Made by a program: the position numbers and the translations under genes. A stretch of 50,373 nt of DNA from Blautia faecis (lineage in GTDB: Bacteria; Bacillota; Clostridia; Lachnospirales; Lachnospiraceae): the NCBI RefSeq assembly GCF_020554845.1, contig NZ_JAJCIA010000030.1, forward strand, positions 1 through 50,373, in the 5' to 3' direction. Shown here in pieces: positions 1-8,580 of this stretch (its first letter is position 1; each line of letters opens with the position of its first letter). Below the pieces are notes generated by a model. That model made no database searches, had not been told where the DNA came from, and worked only from the letters and a program-made list of their open reading frames with translations.

Positions 1-32
1 TCCCACAAATTGTGACGCACATCTTGCAGAAA

Positions 33-75
33 GCCTTTTTCAAACACGCTCTAGACTTTTTCAAACAGGCTTTAG
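33..75. repeat. Short AGAGCGTGTTTGAAAAAG-type repeat, degenerate tandem
   Basis: The reverse complement of 33-53 reads AGAGCGTGTTTGAAAAAGGC, and a degraded second unit follows at 54-75. The same word recurs at 31926-31949, and its first 11 bases recur at 45603-45613. It is a dispersed intergenic repeat of unknown function. Confidence 0.5.
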
Positions 76-99
76 AGTATTTTCAAGTCATATTTCATC

Positions 100-128
100 T
101 TCTTAAAATGCGTTTTCTATGGTATAAT
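100..128 (+). promoter_or_regulatory. Probable promoter of the first MATE gene
   Basis: A perfect TATAAT lies at 123-128, and a weak -35 TTCTTA lies 17 bp upstream at 100-105. Transcription would begin about 25 bp before the ATG at 161. The -10 element is convincing; the -35 element is weak. Confidence 0.5.
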
Positions 129-160
129 AATGATACTTTACTATTTTCAGGAGATCTAAA

Positions 161-1531
161 ATGAAAAAGAAACAATTAAATCTCACCTCCGGTCCTATTT
201 TACGGACTTTGTCTGAGCTGGCACTGCCAATCATGGCTTCTTCCTTCCTGTCTACCGCCTACAACATTACAGATATGGCATGGATAGGAATGCTGGGCTC
301 TAAAGCAGTGGCGGGTGTGGGCGTGGGAGGTATGTACGTCTGGCTCTCCCAGGGACTTTCTTCCCTGGCAAGAATGGGAGGACAGGTAAACATGGCGCAT
401 TCCCTTGGAAGAGGTGACCAGAAGACTGCCGCAGGCTTTGCACAGGCGGCTCTGCAGCTTACCATACTCTTCTCTCTTTTTGTTACCTTGATCAGTATGT
501 TATTTACTAATCCGCTGCTGCATTTTTTTGCATTAAATGATGCAGCGACTTACAACAGTGCCAGAATTTATATGCGGATTACCTGCGGACTGATCCTGTT
601 TTCCTTCCTTTCCCAGGTGCTGACAGGTCTTTTCACAGCCCAGGGCGATTCCAAAACACCGCTGAAAGCAAACTTCTTTGGCCTGATACTGAATATGATC
701 CTTGATCCGCTTCTTGTTCTTGGTGTAGGACCATTTCCCAGATTAGAAGTTGTAGGAGCAGCAGTTGCAACTGTTACCGCACAGATTATAGTTCTGCTGA
801 TCCTTGTTGCAGAAATTCTCCGTGACCACGGTGAAGCCAATGTACTACACAAAATCCGTCTGCTTTCACGACCGGATATTGCCTGTTTAAAAGGTGTCTT
901 TCGCATTGGAACCCCCACTGCACTTCAGGGAAGCCTTTACTGTATCATCTCCATGATACTCACCCGAATGGTTTCCGGATTTGGGGACGGAGCGATTGCC
1001 GTACAGCGTGTAGGCGGACAGATTGAGTCCCTTTCCTGGAACACGGCTGACGGTTTTGGCTCTGCCCTGAATGCTTTCATGGGACAGAACTACGGAGCAG
1101 GAAAAAAAGACCGAATCAAATCAGGATACCATATTTCCATTCGGCTTCTGATATGCTGGGCTGCACTGATCACTATTGCCTTTGTATTTTTTCCACGGCA
1201 GATTTCTGTGCTCTTTTTCCACGAAGAGGAGGTTATCCGGCTTTCCGTTGATTACCTGCGGATCATCGGATTTTCCGAAATTTTTCTCAGCGTGGAAATG
1301 ATGACTGTGGGCGCCCTGTCTGGTCTTGGACGTACACAGCTTTGCAGTCTGATCAGCGTTGGCCTGACTGTTATACGAATTCCTCTTGCACTAGTCCTGT
1401 CAAACACTGCACTGGGACTGAATGGAATCTGGTGGGCACTGACACTTTCCACCGTTTCAAAGGGAATTATTTTTTATTTTGTGTTCCAGTATATTTGCGA
1501 ACATAGTTTGTTAAGAACTACAAACAGATAA
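161..1531 (+). CDS. MATE family multidrug/cation exporter
   Basis: A 456-aa, strongly hydrophobic integral membrane protein with the two-fold repeated organisation of the MATE superfamily. Family signs include an early PIMASSFLSTAYNITDMAWIG segment and the mid-protein Q-G-D-S-K-T-P repeat-boundary motif. MATE proteins export drugs or metabolites by H+ or Na+ antiport across the cytoplasmic membrane. AGGAG lies 7 bp before the ATG and fixes the start. It is monocistronic, with its own promoter and a terminator just after the stop. The substrate cannot be read from sequence. It is not close in sequence to the second MATE gene at 1873-3219, so this is not a recent duplication. Confidence 0.9.
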   Translation: MKKKQLNLTSGPILRTLSELALPIMASSFLSTAYNITDMAWIGMLGSKAVAGVGVGGMYVWLSQGLSSLARMGGQVNMAHSLGRGDQKTAAGFAQAALQLTILFSLFVTLISMLFTNPLLHFFALNDAATYNSARIYMRITCGLILFSFLSQVLTGLFTAQGDSKTPLKANFFGLILNMILDPLLVLGVGPFPRLEVVGAAVATVTAQIIVLLILVAEILRDHGEANVLHKIRLLSRPDIACLKGVFRIGTPTALQGSLYCIISMILTRMVSGFGDGAIAVQRVGGQIESLSWNTADGFGSALNAFMGQNYGAGKKDRIKSGYHISIRLLICWAALITIAFVFFPRQISVLFFHEEEVIRLSVDYLRIIGFSEIFLSVEMMTVGALSGLGRTQLCSLISVGLTVIRIPLALVLSNTALGLNGIWWALTLSTVSKGIIFYFVFQYICEHSLLRTTNR

Positions 1532-1537
1532 TAAAAG

Positions 1538-1580
1538 GATCCGGCAGATGATATTTTCACAACATCTGTCGGATCTTATT
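1538..1580 (+). terminator. Intrinsic terminator after the first MATE gene
   Basis: The arms GATCCGGCAGATG (1538-1550) and CATCTGTCGGATC (1563-1575) pair with one G-T wobble. TTATTAT follows. It begins 7 bp after the MATE stop codon. Confidence 0.75.
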
Positions 1581-1611
1581 ATCTAATAGAATTTTCTGCT
1601 ACTCCAGGCAG

Positions 1612-1785
1612 TTATTCTCCTATGAGTACTTCTTTTCCTTTAAATGCAAATCCGTAATGATGAATCTTTTCATTATAAAACTTGAATTCCAGAACCATAG
1701 CCGGCAGACTGCCTTCCCTTTGAGGACGCGGAATCAGCATAATATCATAGCGTCCAAAACCACTTTCCCGATTGGAACGAATCAT
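1612..1785 (-). pseudogene. C-terminal remnant of an AAA-ATPase-like/DUF1703 PD-(D/E)XK nuclease protein
   Basis: A 57-codon minus-strand frame contains NRESGFGRYDIMLIPR, then PAMVLEFK, then YGFAFKGKEVLIGE. These are the landmarks of the C-terminal PD-(D/E)XK nuclease domain (D of RYDIML, E-x-K of LEFK) in the large DUF1703/AAA-ATPase-like family. The helical stretch normally found between LEFK and HYGFAF is missing, an in-frame deletion. A TGA stop lies just upstream in frame, and the ATPase part is absent. Members are often multicopy in Clostridia. A GGGAGA precedes the ATG at 1785, so a tiny peptide could be made, but loss of function is the simplest reading. Confidence 0.65.
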
Positions 1786-1872
1786 ATAATTCTCCCGTCA
1801 TTCCACCCAAAACACCTTGATTATACCATCTCGCCATGCCAATATCTACTAATTTCATAAAAATACCACAAT

Positions 1873-3219
1873 TTAAGCGGTCTGTGCGCTGTCTTTCATC
1901 ATCCTGTAATAGCAAGGGATCAGAAGTGCACACGCACCGAACCAGGCCAGTGGACTGGCAATACAGACAGCCGTATAGCCAAGGATTCCTGCCATTCCAA
2001 CAGTAGCAATGATCCGCATCACCAGCTCGATCATGCAGGCTGTGAAAGGAGCCCGGCCGTTTTGCATGCTCTGAATGGAAGTGCGGTATACGGCAAGCAG
2101 ACCAAGAATGAAATAAAATGGTGCCACAATTGTGAGATACATATCGGAATAATGATATATTTCCTGTGTTGGATCAGACAGAAACATCCGCACGATCGGA
2201 TGGCGAAGGATGAGAATTCCAACACACATAAACAGGTTAAAAGCTTCTGTCTGAATCAGGCAGGCGCGTACTCCCTGACGGATTCTGTCCTTCTTTCCAG
2301 CACCAAAATTCTGTGCCACATAATTGGAAATTGCAGTCATCATAGCATTATTTACAAGGACGGAAAGCTGGTCTGCTTTGGAAGCGGCAGTGTAACCGGC
2401 TACTGCTGCCGTTCCAAGAGAATTTACCACAGCCTGCATAGCCAGCTGTCCAATACACATAACCGACATCTGAAACCCCATTGGAAAACCGGTTTTCAAA
2501 TGAAGGACTGCTGCGTCTTTCAGGTCATAAAAATCTTCTCTGTGAAGATGAAGAATCTGAAATTTTTTCATTCCTACAAGCAAGGAAAGTACAGCGGAAA
2601 GGAACTGGGAAAGTATGGTAGCCCAGGCTGCTCCTGCCACTCCCATATGCATGGGAACAATAAATAAAATATCCAGAAAAATATTCAAAACAGAAGAAAA
2701 TACCAGGAAATACAGTGGTGTTTTACTGTCTCCAAGAGCCCTCAGCATATTAGAGATCATGTTGTAAAAAACGGTTGCACCGGTGCCCAGAAGCACCACA
2801 AACATATAGTCATAGGCTTCTCCGGAAATATCCTCAGGAATCTGCATCCAGCTAAGTATCTGATGCGCAAGCAGACAACAGACAAGTGTAAGAACCACCG
2901 TAAAGGCAATACTTAAAAGAGTGGAAACAGCAATGCTTTTTCGCATTCCTTTTTCATCCTTTGCACCACAACGCTGCCCCAGGCAGATACCAAATCCACC
3001 GGTAAATCCATTGATAAAACAGAACACAAAGTAGATAATAATGCTGGTGGAACCAACTGCTGCAAGGGACTCTGCTCCCAGCGTTTTTCCCACGATCACA
3101 GAATCTGCCAGAGTATAAAAAAGCTGAAACAGGTTTCCTAAAATTACAGGAATGGCAAATTTCAGCAAAGACCAGAACGGATTTCCTGTGGTCAGATCCA
3201 TTTCTTTTGAACGAGACAT
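1873..3219 (-). CDS. MATE family efflux transporter
   Basis: A 448-aa polytopic membrane protein of the MATE/DinF type (NPFWSLLKFAIPVILGNLFQLFYTLADSVIVG-like N-terminus, given here in part: NPFWSLLKFAIPVILG; central ALGDSKTPLYF). The frame stays open further upstream, but the start is set at the ATG at 3219 because GGGAGG lies 6 bp before it and the protein then begins MSRSKEMDL, as usual for the family. It is divergent from the AraC regulator, sharing a 71-bp intergenic region, so that regulator probably controls it. Substrate unknown. The region downstream holds only a decayed nuclease remnant. Confidence 0.9.
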   Translation of the reverse strand: MSRSKEMDLTTGNPFWSLLKFAIPVILGNLFQLFYTLADSVIVGKTLGAESLAAVGSTSIIIYFVFCFINGFTGGFGICLGQRCGAKDEKGMRKSIAVSTLLSIAFTVVLTLVCCLLAHQILSWMQIPEDISGEAYDYMFVVLLGTGATVFYNMISNMLRALGDSKTPLYFLVFSSVLNIFLDILFIVPMHMGVAGAAWATILSQFLSAVLSLLVGMKKFQILHLHREDFYDLKDAAVLHLKTGFPMGFQMSVMCIGQLAMQAVVNSLGTAAVAGYTAASKADQLSVLVNNAMMTAISNYVAQNFGAGKKDRIRQGVRACLIQTEAFNLFMCVGILILRHPIVRMFLSDPTQEIYHYSDMYLTIVAPFYFILGLLAVYRTSIQSMQNGRAPFTACMIELVMRIIATVGMAGILGYTAVCIASPLAWFGACALLIPCYYRMMKDSAQTA

Positions 3220-3232
3220 CTGTACCTCCCTC

Positions 3233-3261
3233 TTGCGCTGCACATGTGCTGGCGCTATAAT
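3233..3261 (+). promoter_or_regulatory. Promoter of the AraC regulator in the divergent MATE-AraC spacer
   Basis: TTGCGC (3233-3238), a 17-bp spacer and a perfect TATAAT (3256-3261) point toward the AraC gene. The spacer must also hold the MATE promoter on the other strand, so the two transcripts are arranged for shared control. Confidence 0.6.
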
Positions 3262-3290
3262 AAAAATATAAACCACTTGGAGAATTGTAT

Positions 3291-4193
3291 ATGTCAATGC
3301 GAAAAATTCTGGTAGACGATACCAACAGAGAACTTTGCCCTCATGGAACCGAAAGCTTTCCAATGACAGTGAGTCATGATGATCTCTGGGATTTTGAAGG
3401 AAAAAGTGTTCCCATTCACTGGCATAATGATCTGGAGATCAGCCTTCCCAGAAAAGGAGAATCTATCTATCAGATTTATCAAAAAAGCTATCATCTGAAT
3501 CCAGGAGAAGGTCTTCTCATAAATCGAAATGTGCCTCACAGCTGCCATTCACCGGGCAATCAACCAGCCAGATACAGCACCATTCTGGTCCGCCCGGACT
3601 TTATGTACGGAGACTTTGGAAGTGATGTGGAGAAAAACTGTTTCAGACCTTTTCTTCAAAACGCAGCAATTCCATGTGTTCTTTTGACGCCTGATACACC
3701 TTCGCACCAACAGATCCTGGAAAAGCTTAATCTGATCGAACAGCTTTTTGATCACAAACCTTACTGTTACGAATTGAAAATCAAAGGACTTCTATGCCAG
3801 ATTTTCAGTGATATTCTCTTTGAGAGTCAGAACTATTCCTCCCATTACACGCCTTCCAATCAGCTGGAGCTTGAACGTCTGGAACAAATGCTGAATTATC
3901 TGAATACGCATTTTGATTCTGTAATATCCCTACAGCAGCTTGCAGATCATGTGCATCTGTCCAGAGAGGTCTGCTGCCGTCTTTTCAAAAAAATGACGGG
4001 CAAAACCATCACTGCCTATCTGGAAGAATACCGGGCGAAAAAGAGCTTCTCCCTGGTACAAAGCGGGCAGTATTCCATGACTCAGATTGCTGCCCTGACA
4101 GGCTTCAGCAATGCAAGCCGTTTTGCCATCGGATTCCGCAAGTATTTCGGCTGCAATCCCGGTGAATACAATTCTCTGAAAAGCCAGGATTAG
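3291..4193 (+). CDS. AraC family transcriptional regulator with N-terminal cupin
   Basis: A 300-aa protein. The N-terminal half is a cupin-like sensor (IHWHNDLEI, then NPGEGLLINRNVPHS). The last 100 residues form a two-HTH AraC DNA-binding domain (SLQQLADHVHLSREVCCRLF, then TQIAALTGFSNASRFAIGFR, ending in the usual F-x-x-x-x-G-x-x-P-like segment). The ATG at 3291 is chosen because GGAG ends 8 bp upstream; an in-frame TTG at 3285 is too close to it. It is divergent from the MATE gene, which is its likely target. The ligand is unknown. Confidence 0.88.
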   Translation: MSMRKILVDDTNRELCPHGTESFPMTVSHDDLWDFEGKSVPIHWHNDLEISLPRKGESIYQIYQKSYHLNPGEGLLINRNVPHSCHSPGNQPARYSTILVRPDFMYGDFGSDVEKNCFRPFLQNAAIPCVLLTPDTPSHQQILEKLNLIEQLFDHKPYCYELKIKGLLCQIFSDILFESQNYSSHYTPSNQLELERLEQMLNYLNTHFDSVISLQQLADHVHLSREVCCRLFKKMTGKTITAYLEEYRAKKSFSLVQSGQYSMTQIAALTGFSNASRFAIGFRKYFGCNPGEYNSLKSQD

Positions 4194-4392
4194 TGCTAAC
4201 TCAGTTTAACCTGTGTTGACACTTTCTTTTCAATGCACGCCTATTATATACCTGCTTGTTAAAAAAAGACGATTCTAACATTGTCATTTCTGATACAGAT
4301 ATTGACATTTTCCAATTGCAATATAATCTCAATATTCTCAGAGCTTTTTTTGTGTAAAAGAAGTATTGCAAAGTAATTTCCTGATCACACAA

Positions 4393-4441
4393 AGAAGCCC
4401 TCGAATGCCAGTAACATTCGAGGACTTCTTCTTTTATTTTT
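4393..4441 (+). terminator. Stem-loop terminator downstream of the AraC gene
   Basis: CCTCGAATG (4399-4407) and CATTCGAGG (4415-4423) pair perfectly around a 7-nt loop. A GAAG/CTTC base extends the stem, and a T-rich tract follows to 4441. The 200 bp between the AraC stop and this hairpin hold no gene I can support; an 89-codon minus-strand frame there has no recognisable product. Confidence 0.6.
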
Positions 4442-4468
4442 GTATTCAAAACTTGTTTAATTGGAGGC

Positions 4469-4626
4469 AAGCAGATCTTCCAGGTCCGCTTTGCTACTTG
4501 CTCATAACCGAATAACTGCTTCGCAGTTTATCAGAAGGAGCTTACACTCCTCCTGATACAAGAAAGTCTCCCACTGCGTATTGCTTTTCGCAATCGCCCC
4601 AGGGAACTTACTTGATTCGGTTAAAT
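4469..4626. repeat. Family A structured repeat, copy 1 (with an 85-bp insertion)
   Basis: It matches copies at 8022-8096 and 24056-24129: a first block ending in TTCCAGGTCCGCT, then ACCGAATAACTGC and a paired right arm GCAGTTTAT. In this copy about 85 bp separates GCAGTTTAT from the terminal ATTCGGTTAAA. The TAA stop of the neighbouring PepV gene lies inside the terminal ATTCGGTTAAA. Confidence 0.75.
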
Positions 4627-5979
4627 TGCTAACAAATTCTTAATTGCTTCCATATACACTTCCACAGCCTCTTCCATCTCAGAAACCAGAATGAATTCAT
4701 CTGCTCCGTGAATACGATAATCCACCCCCAGTTTCTCCGGACCAAATGCAATAATATTTTTCAGAGATTTGGCATAGGTACCACCGCCAATTACCATTGG
4801 TTTGTTCTCCGTGTCGCCAGTCACATCCACATAAGCCTTGTACAGGGCATTTACCAGCGGAGATTCTCTTGGGAAGAACAACGGATTACCGATTTCCCCC
4901 ACCTCAATACGGCCATTTTCATCTTCCAGATTACCCTCTATACGATTCAGAATATCATCCTTTTTGAAGGTTACAGGTACACGGATGTCGATGGTGCAGG
5001 AAATCACACCATTCTCTGTTTTTACGATTCCATTGCAGAAGGTCAGCTCACCAAATTCATCGGCAATTTTAAGGCCAACACCGGAGCCATCACAGGCAGT
5101 TCCAATGTGCTGATTATAAAATTTAACAAAATCGTCTTCAAAGCCTGCCTTTGCAAGACATTCCATGGTAACACCTGCTGCGTTGATACCAAGTGTCGGG
5201 GTGCTGGCATGAGCCGGTACGCCTTTTGCATAAATGGTGATCTGGTTTTCGGTTTCCGTAACTTTATATTCCTGCAGTTTTGTTTCGGAAAGCATCTGCT
5301 CCAGTTTCTCCTTAAGACCAGCTTCCGCCGGAATCACAGTGGTACAGTTATCGCATACTGCATTAGAAACAAAGCCACCATTCATGGAGATAATTCTGGT
5401 ATTTTTGGAATATGCCATCATGGACATATAGCCTTTTTCACCATGAATACATGGGAAATTTGCATCAGGTGTAAAGCCGCAGGATAACTCTTCCTCTACC
5501 TCATTATAATGTGCCATACATTTGGAACCGGTCTCCTCATTGCATCCCATGATCAGACGGACTCTTTTGTTCAGTTTCACACCGGAATCCTTTAGAAGTT
5601 TCATCGCATAGAGAGCTTCAATTACAGGTCCTTTGTCATCTGTAGTTCCACGTCCGTATACATGGTCGCCATCTCGTGTCAGCTTAAATGGATCGTAGGT
5701 CCAGTCACCACCTACAGGTACAATATCAAGATGACCTGCAATACCTACGATTTCCTCGCCTTCTCCCATTTCGGCGTAACCACAGTAATTATCAAGATTT
5801 ACGGTTTTAAAACCAAGCTCTCTGGCAATTTCAAGCCCGATCTCAAGTGCCTCTGCCGGTCCTTCTCCGAAAGGTTTCCCCTCTGACGGGGTGCCAAGCT
5901 GGGAATCAACGGCAACCAGCTTTCCAAGATTTTCAAGCATTTCCTCAGATAATGCATGGATCTGTTCTCTTGTATTCAT
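4621..5979 (-). CDS. PepV/Sapep-type M20 dipeptidase
   Basis: A 452-aa cytoplasmic zinc peptidase of the M20A dipeptidase group, expected to release the N-terminal residue of di- and short peptides. The metal and catalytic set is visible: HLDIVPVGGDW (His83, Asp85), GRGTTDDKG (Asp114/115), CNEETGS (Glu148/149) and RIHGADE near the C-terminus. The frame runs 29 codons further upstream, but MNTREQIH at 5979 is the family-like start, with GGAGG upstream at a rather long spacing. It lies 83 bp behind the reductase-like gene and probably shares its transcript. The stop codon is supplied by a family A repeat. Confidence 0.88.
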   Translation of the reverse strand: MNTREQIHALSEEMLENLGKLVAVDSQLGTPSEGKPFGEGPAEALEIGLEIARELGFKTVNLDNYCGYAEMGEGEEIVGIAGHLDIVPVGGDWTYDPFKLTRDGDHVYGRGTTDDKGPVIEALYAMKLLKDSGVKLNKRVRLIMGCNEETGSKCMAHYNEVEEELSCGFTPDANFPCIHGEKGYMSMMAYSKNTRIISMNGGFVSNAVCDNCTTVIPAEAGLKEKLEQMLSETKLQEYKVTETENQITIYAKGVPAHASTPTLGINAAGVTMECLAKAGFEDDFVKFYNQHIGTACDGSGVGLKIADEFGELTFCNGIVKTENGVISCTIDIRVPVTFKKDDILNRIEGNLEDENGRIEVGEIGNPLFFPRESPLVNALYKAYVDVTGDTENKPMVIGGGTYAKSLKNIIAFGPEKLGVDYRIHGADEFILVSEMEEAVEVYMEAIKNLLAI

Positions 5980-6062
5980 AGATGTTATATTTCCTCCAAA
6001 TTCTATTTTATCTGTGCAGAGCATTTCCACCAATTGTAATGACTCTCCCGGGTAACGTCTTT

Positions 6063-6953
6063 TCACAGCTGCTCCAACAGCTGCTTCTCCACATTTTCAA
6101 AGCCAATTCTCTCAATAGTCTCCGCAAAACGTTCTCCCTTTATTCCATTGTCACGGAAGAAAAGAATGGCCTTTTCAATCACATCCAGAGCTTCTTCTTT
6201 GGATGTAAAAATCCGGCCAAGGGCTTTTCCCTGAGATACTTTTTTACCCCAGCGTCCACCTATGTATATCTTATAGCCGTAAGCGCCGTCCTCAATGGTA
6301 TGGAACGGACATTTTCCAACACAGCGGCCGCAGTTTTTACATATGTTTTTGTCAATCTGAATCTTCCCATCAACCACCTTTGCCACTTTGTTTGGACAGG
6401 CAGCCTCAATGGCACATTTCTTGCAGCCTTTACATACATCTGCATTGACGTTTGGAATTCTCTGTCCAATAATTCCTACATCATTCAGGTCTGGTTTCAC
6501 ACAGTTATTCGGACAGCCACCCACTGCAATCTTAAATTTATGCGGAAGTGCAACCTCCCTGTAGCCTTCATAAAAACGTCTGTAAATTTCTTCTGATACT
6601 GCATAGGAATCCAGAAGTCCATACTGGCATGTAGTTCCTTTGCAGGACACTACAGGACGTACCTTAGCCCCTGTTCCACCTGTTACCAGGCCTTCCTTCG
6701 CTATAAATTTCTGAAATTCTTCAATCTTATCGTAGGGAATTCCCGGGATTTCCACGGAAAGTCTGGTGGTATACAAAAGCTCACCGTTTCCAAATTTTTC
6801 TGCAGCGTCTGCCATACAGCGATGCTGTGCTGCAGTTACTTTTCCATTTGTTGTAAGAACTCTTGCTGAAAACAGGTCGGTTCCTCTGTTATTCAGAAAG
6901 CCCATTCCTTTTACTCTTTTTTCATCTTCCGGACTGATTGTTAATGCTGACAT
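6063..6953 (-). CDS. Siroheme/4Fe-4S sulfite-nitrite reductase-like protein with two ferredoxin clusters
   Basis: A 296-aa soluble protein. An N-terminal ferredoxin-like half domain is followed by the nitrite/sulfite reductase core with cysteine pairs Cys104/Cys109 and Cys147/Cys151 (GGCPNNC), expected to hold siroheme plus a 4Fe-4S cluster. Two classical 4Fe-4S motifs come next: CKGCKKC...CP (174-186) and CKNCGRC...CP (205-215). The layout resembles AsrC/Fsr-type anaerobic sulfite reductase subunits. No AsrA or AsrB partner is nearby, and the first pair is spaced C-x4-C rather than the usual C-x5-C. It is first in a probable transcript with the dipeptidase. Electron donor and substrate are unknown. 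Confidence 0.8.
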   Translation of the reverse strand: MSALTISPEDEKRVKGMGFLNNRGTDLFSARVLTTNGKVTAAQHRCMADAAEKFGNGELLYTTRLSVEIPGIPYDKIEEFQKFIAKEGLVTGGTGAKVRPVVSCKGTTCQYGLLDSYAVSEEIYRRFYEGYREVALPHKFKIAVGGCPNNCVKPDLNDVGIIGQRIPNVNADVCKGCKKCAIEAACPNKVAKVVDGKIQIDKNICKNCGRCVGKCPFHTIEDGAYGYKIYIGGRWGKKVSQGKALGRIFTSKEEALDVIEKAILFFRDNGIKGERFAETIERIGFENVEKQLLEQL

Positions 6954-7010
6954 TTTTGATACCTCATTTTCTGATGTTATTCACTGATAATTTTTTCATC
7001 TATGAATTCT

Positions 7011-7061
7011 ATTATAGCACCTGAATTGGTATTTGAAAAACGTTTTTCTCTGTGGTATTCT
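7011..7061. promoter_or_regulatory. Overlapping divergent promoters
   Basis: Plus strand: TTGAAA (7033-7038), 17 bp, TATTCT (7056-7061), toward the small gene at 7101. Minus strand: TTTTCA (7034-7039), 17 bp, TATAAT (complement of 7011-7016), toward the reductase-like gene. The two -35 elements occupy almost the same bases, so only one polymerase could bind at a time. Confidence 0.6.
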
Positions 7062-7100
7062 ATAAGCATATAAATAATACAAACCGGAGGGATAATTTCT

Positions 7101-7274
7101 ATGTTAATTTGTGATTATATTGTAGAATCTATTGACGGCGACTACGCTCACCTGCGCAGGACAGATCTTCCCGAGGAAGAACTGAAGCTGGTAGCAAGAG
7201 CGCTTCTGCCATTTGACATTACAGAAGGATGCAGATTACATTATGAAATGATGCAGTATACCATAGTTGACTGA
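7101..7274 (+). CDS. DUF3006-like small protein
   Basis: A 57-aa protein, too short for most gene calls. GGAGGG lies 9 bp before the ATG, and a good promoter lies upstream. The pattern (IVESIDGDYAHLR, then ARALLPFDITEGCRLHYE) follows the DUF3006 family: a hydrophobic start, an I-D/E-G-D-x-A motif, then LP and EG before a final strand. Function unknown. It stands alone between a divergent and a convergent gene. Confidence 0.7.
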   Translation: MLICDYIVESIDGDYAHLRRTDLPEEELKLVARALLPFDITEGCRLHYEMMQYTIVD

Positions 7275-7312
7275 TATACTGCATAGTAATTCATTCGATT
7301 GTAAAACAACAT

Positions 7313-7912
7313 TCAGGCATTTTCTAGCTCCGCATTAATCGTATCTTCACTGGCTGCCATTGCCTGCAGTGTCATGGTCAGCAATTTTTCCAGTTCCCAT
7401 CCAAGCTGCTGCGCACCGCGCTCAATTACTTCCCGGGAGCAGCCTGCTGCGAAACCTTTGCTCTTGTACTTTTTCTTCAGGGATTTCAGTTCCATATCTT
7501 TAGTGCTCTTAGACGGACGCATTAAAGCTGCTGCCCAGATCAATCCGGTAAGTTCGTCTGCTGCAAAGAGCACTTTTTCCATCTCCTGTTCCGGTGCTAC
7601 ATCAATCGTTACACCGCAGCCTACGGTTATTCCATATCCGTGAGATACCACACTGTGTATCACATCTTCGCCTACCCCTGCCTCGCGAAGCATTTCCGGT
7701 GCTTTCAGGCAATGCTCTTCCGGATAAAGCTCGAAATCAATGTCGTGAAGAAGCCCTACGATTCCCCAGTATTCAGCATCCTCTCCATATCCCAGTTCGT
7801 TTGCATACCATTTCATGACCGCTTCCACAGTCAGTGCATGCTGGATATGAAATGGATCCTTGTTGTATTTTTTTAATAATGAAAAAGCATCGTCTCTTGT
7901 GATTGTTTCCAT
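7313..7912 (-). CDS. HD domain protein (putative phosphohydrolase)
   Basis: A 199-aa protein with an HD-superfamily pattern: an early His (IQHALTVEAVM), the paired His-Asp in GLLHDIDFE, and a later conserved histidine in VVSHGYG. This suggests a metal-dependent phosphohydrolase for small substrates. Methionine 26 of the open frame, at 7912, is chosen because GAGGAG lies 9 bp upstream. It converges with the DUF3006-like gene. Substrate unknown. Confidence 0.8.
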   Translation of the reverse strand: METITRDDAFSLLKKYNKDPFHIQHALTVEAVMKWYANELGYGEDAEYWGIVGLLHDIDFELYPEEHCLKAPEMLREAGVGEDVIHSVVSHGYGITVGCGVTIDVAPEQEMEKVLFAADELTGLIWAAALMRPSKSTKDMELKSLKKKYKSKGFAAGCSREVIERGAQQLGWELEKLLTMTLQAMAASEDTINAELENA

Positions 7913-8021
7913 TGTTGTCACTCCTCGTATGTCTGTATCTGAACTTGATTTCCGGATTTTTCTCCAATTACCCTCACTCACGAACATGTTGTAAAGTCCT
8001 GCTCCCGATTTTTCTTTATTG

Positions 8022-8096
8022 TCAAGCGGATATTCCAGGTCCGCTTCGCTACGTATCTCTACACCGAATAACTGCGCCGCAGTTTATTCGGTTAAA
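8022..8096. repeat. Family A structured repeat, copy 2
   Basis: AAGCGGATATTCCAGGTCCG (8024-8043) folds on itself (AAGCGGA with TCCGCTT). ACCGAATAACTGC then pairs with GCAGTTTATTCGGT across a 3-nt loop. The last codons and the TAA of the minus-strand gene at 8084-8434 lie inside it. Confidence 0.8.
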
Positions 8097-8434
8097 ATCT
8101 CCTCTTTCTTCGCAAGCAGTGCCTCGCATGCTGCACATGCCGGACAATCACAGTATTTTTCACCTGCAGCTTTGCGCTCTTTTGCGTGAAGCAAAACATT
8201 TTTCACACCATCTGTACCAAAAACCTTAGCTCCCATATCAGACTCAGCAAAGGAAATCAATCCCTCGATAGGCATAATATCCGCTTCCATCTCTGCAACG
8301 TATGCTTTGGCTGCATCTGCTTCTTTTTCCGTTCCAACAGCATCCAGATAATTTTGTGCTGCGTCTTTGATCTCTTTACAAGCGGATGGTGCTGCTAATA
8401 AATCCCTGGTTAATTCACGAATTGTTTTTTCCAT
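8084..8434 (-). CDS. Conserved Cys-rich 116-aa protein of Lachnospiraceae
   Basis: A small acidic, helical protein (MEKTIRELTRDLLAAPSACK at its start) ending in a CDCPACAAC cluster that could bind a metal or Fe-S centre. I recall close relatives annotated in Lachnospiraceae as Hsp90-like, but no Hsp90 domain is visible, so that name should not be trusted. GGGAG lies 9 bp before the ATG. The C-terminal I-L-T-E and the stop come from the family A repeat. Confidence 0.75.
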   Translation of the reverse strand: MEKTIRELTRDLLAAPSACKEIKDAAQNYLDAVGTEKEADAAKAYVAEMEADIMPIEGLISFAESDMGAKVFGTDGVKNVLLHAKERKAAGEKYCDCPACAACEALLAKKEEILTE

Positions 8435-8580
8435 AATAAAACTCCCTTTCTGAAGTGTGTTCTTTCTATACTCTGTTTACCACATGAGCATATTCATGAT
8501 TTGGAATAAAAGAAAAACCTTGCAAATACTATACATCGTTCTTTATTTATATACAACCATTTTGAGGAAAGTAATAATTT

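Noticed and set aside
4201..4470. An 89-codon minus-strand frame downstream of the AraC gene
   Set aside because: It reads through a strong terminator hairpin, has no ribosome site and resembles nothing.
4469..4626. CRISPR-like repeat array made of the family A, B, C and D repeats
   Set aside because: Copies are far apart, unequal in length and not separated by uniform spacers. No cas genes are present.
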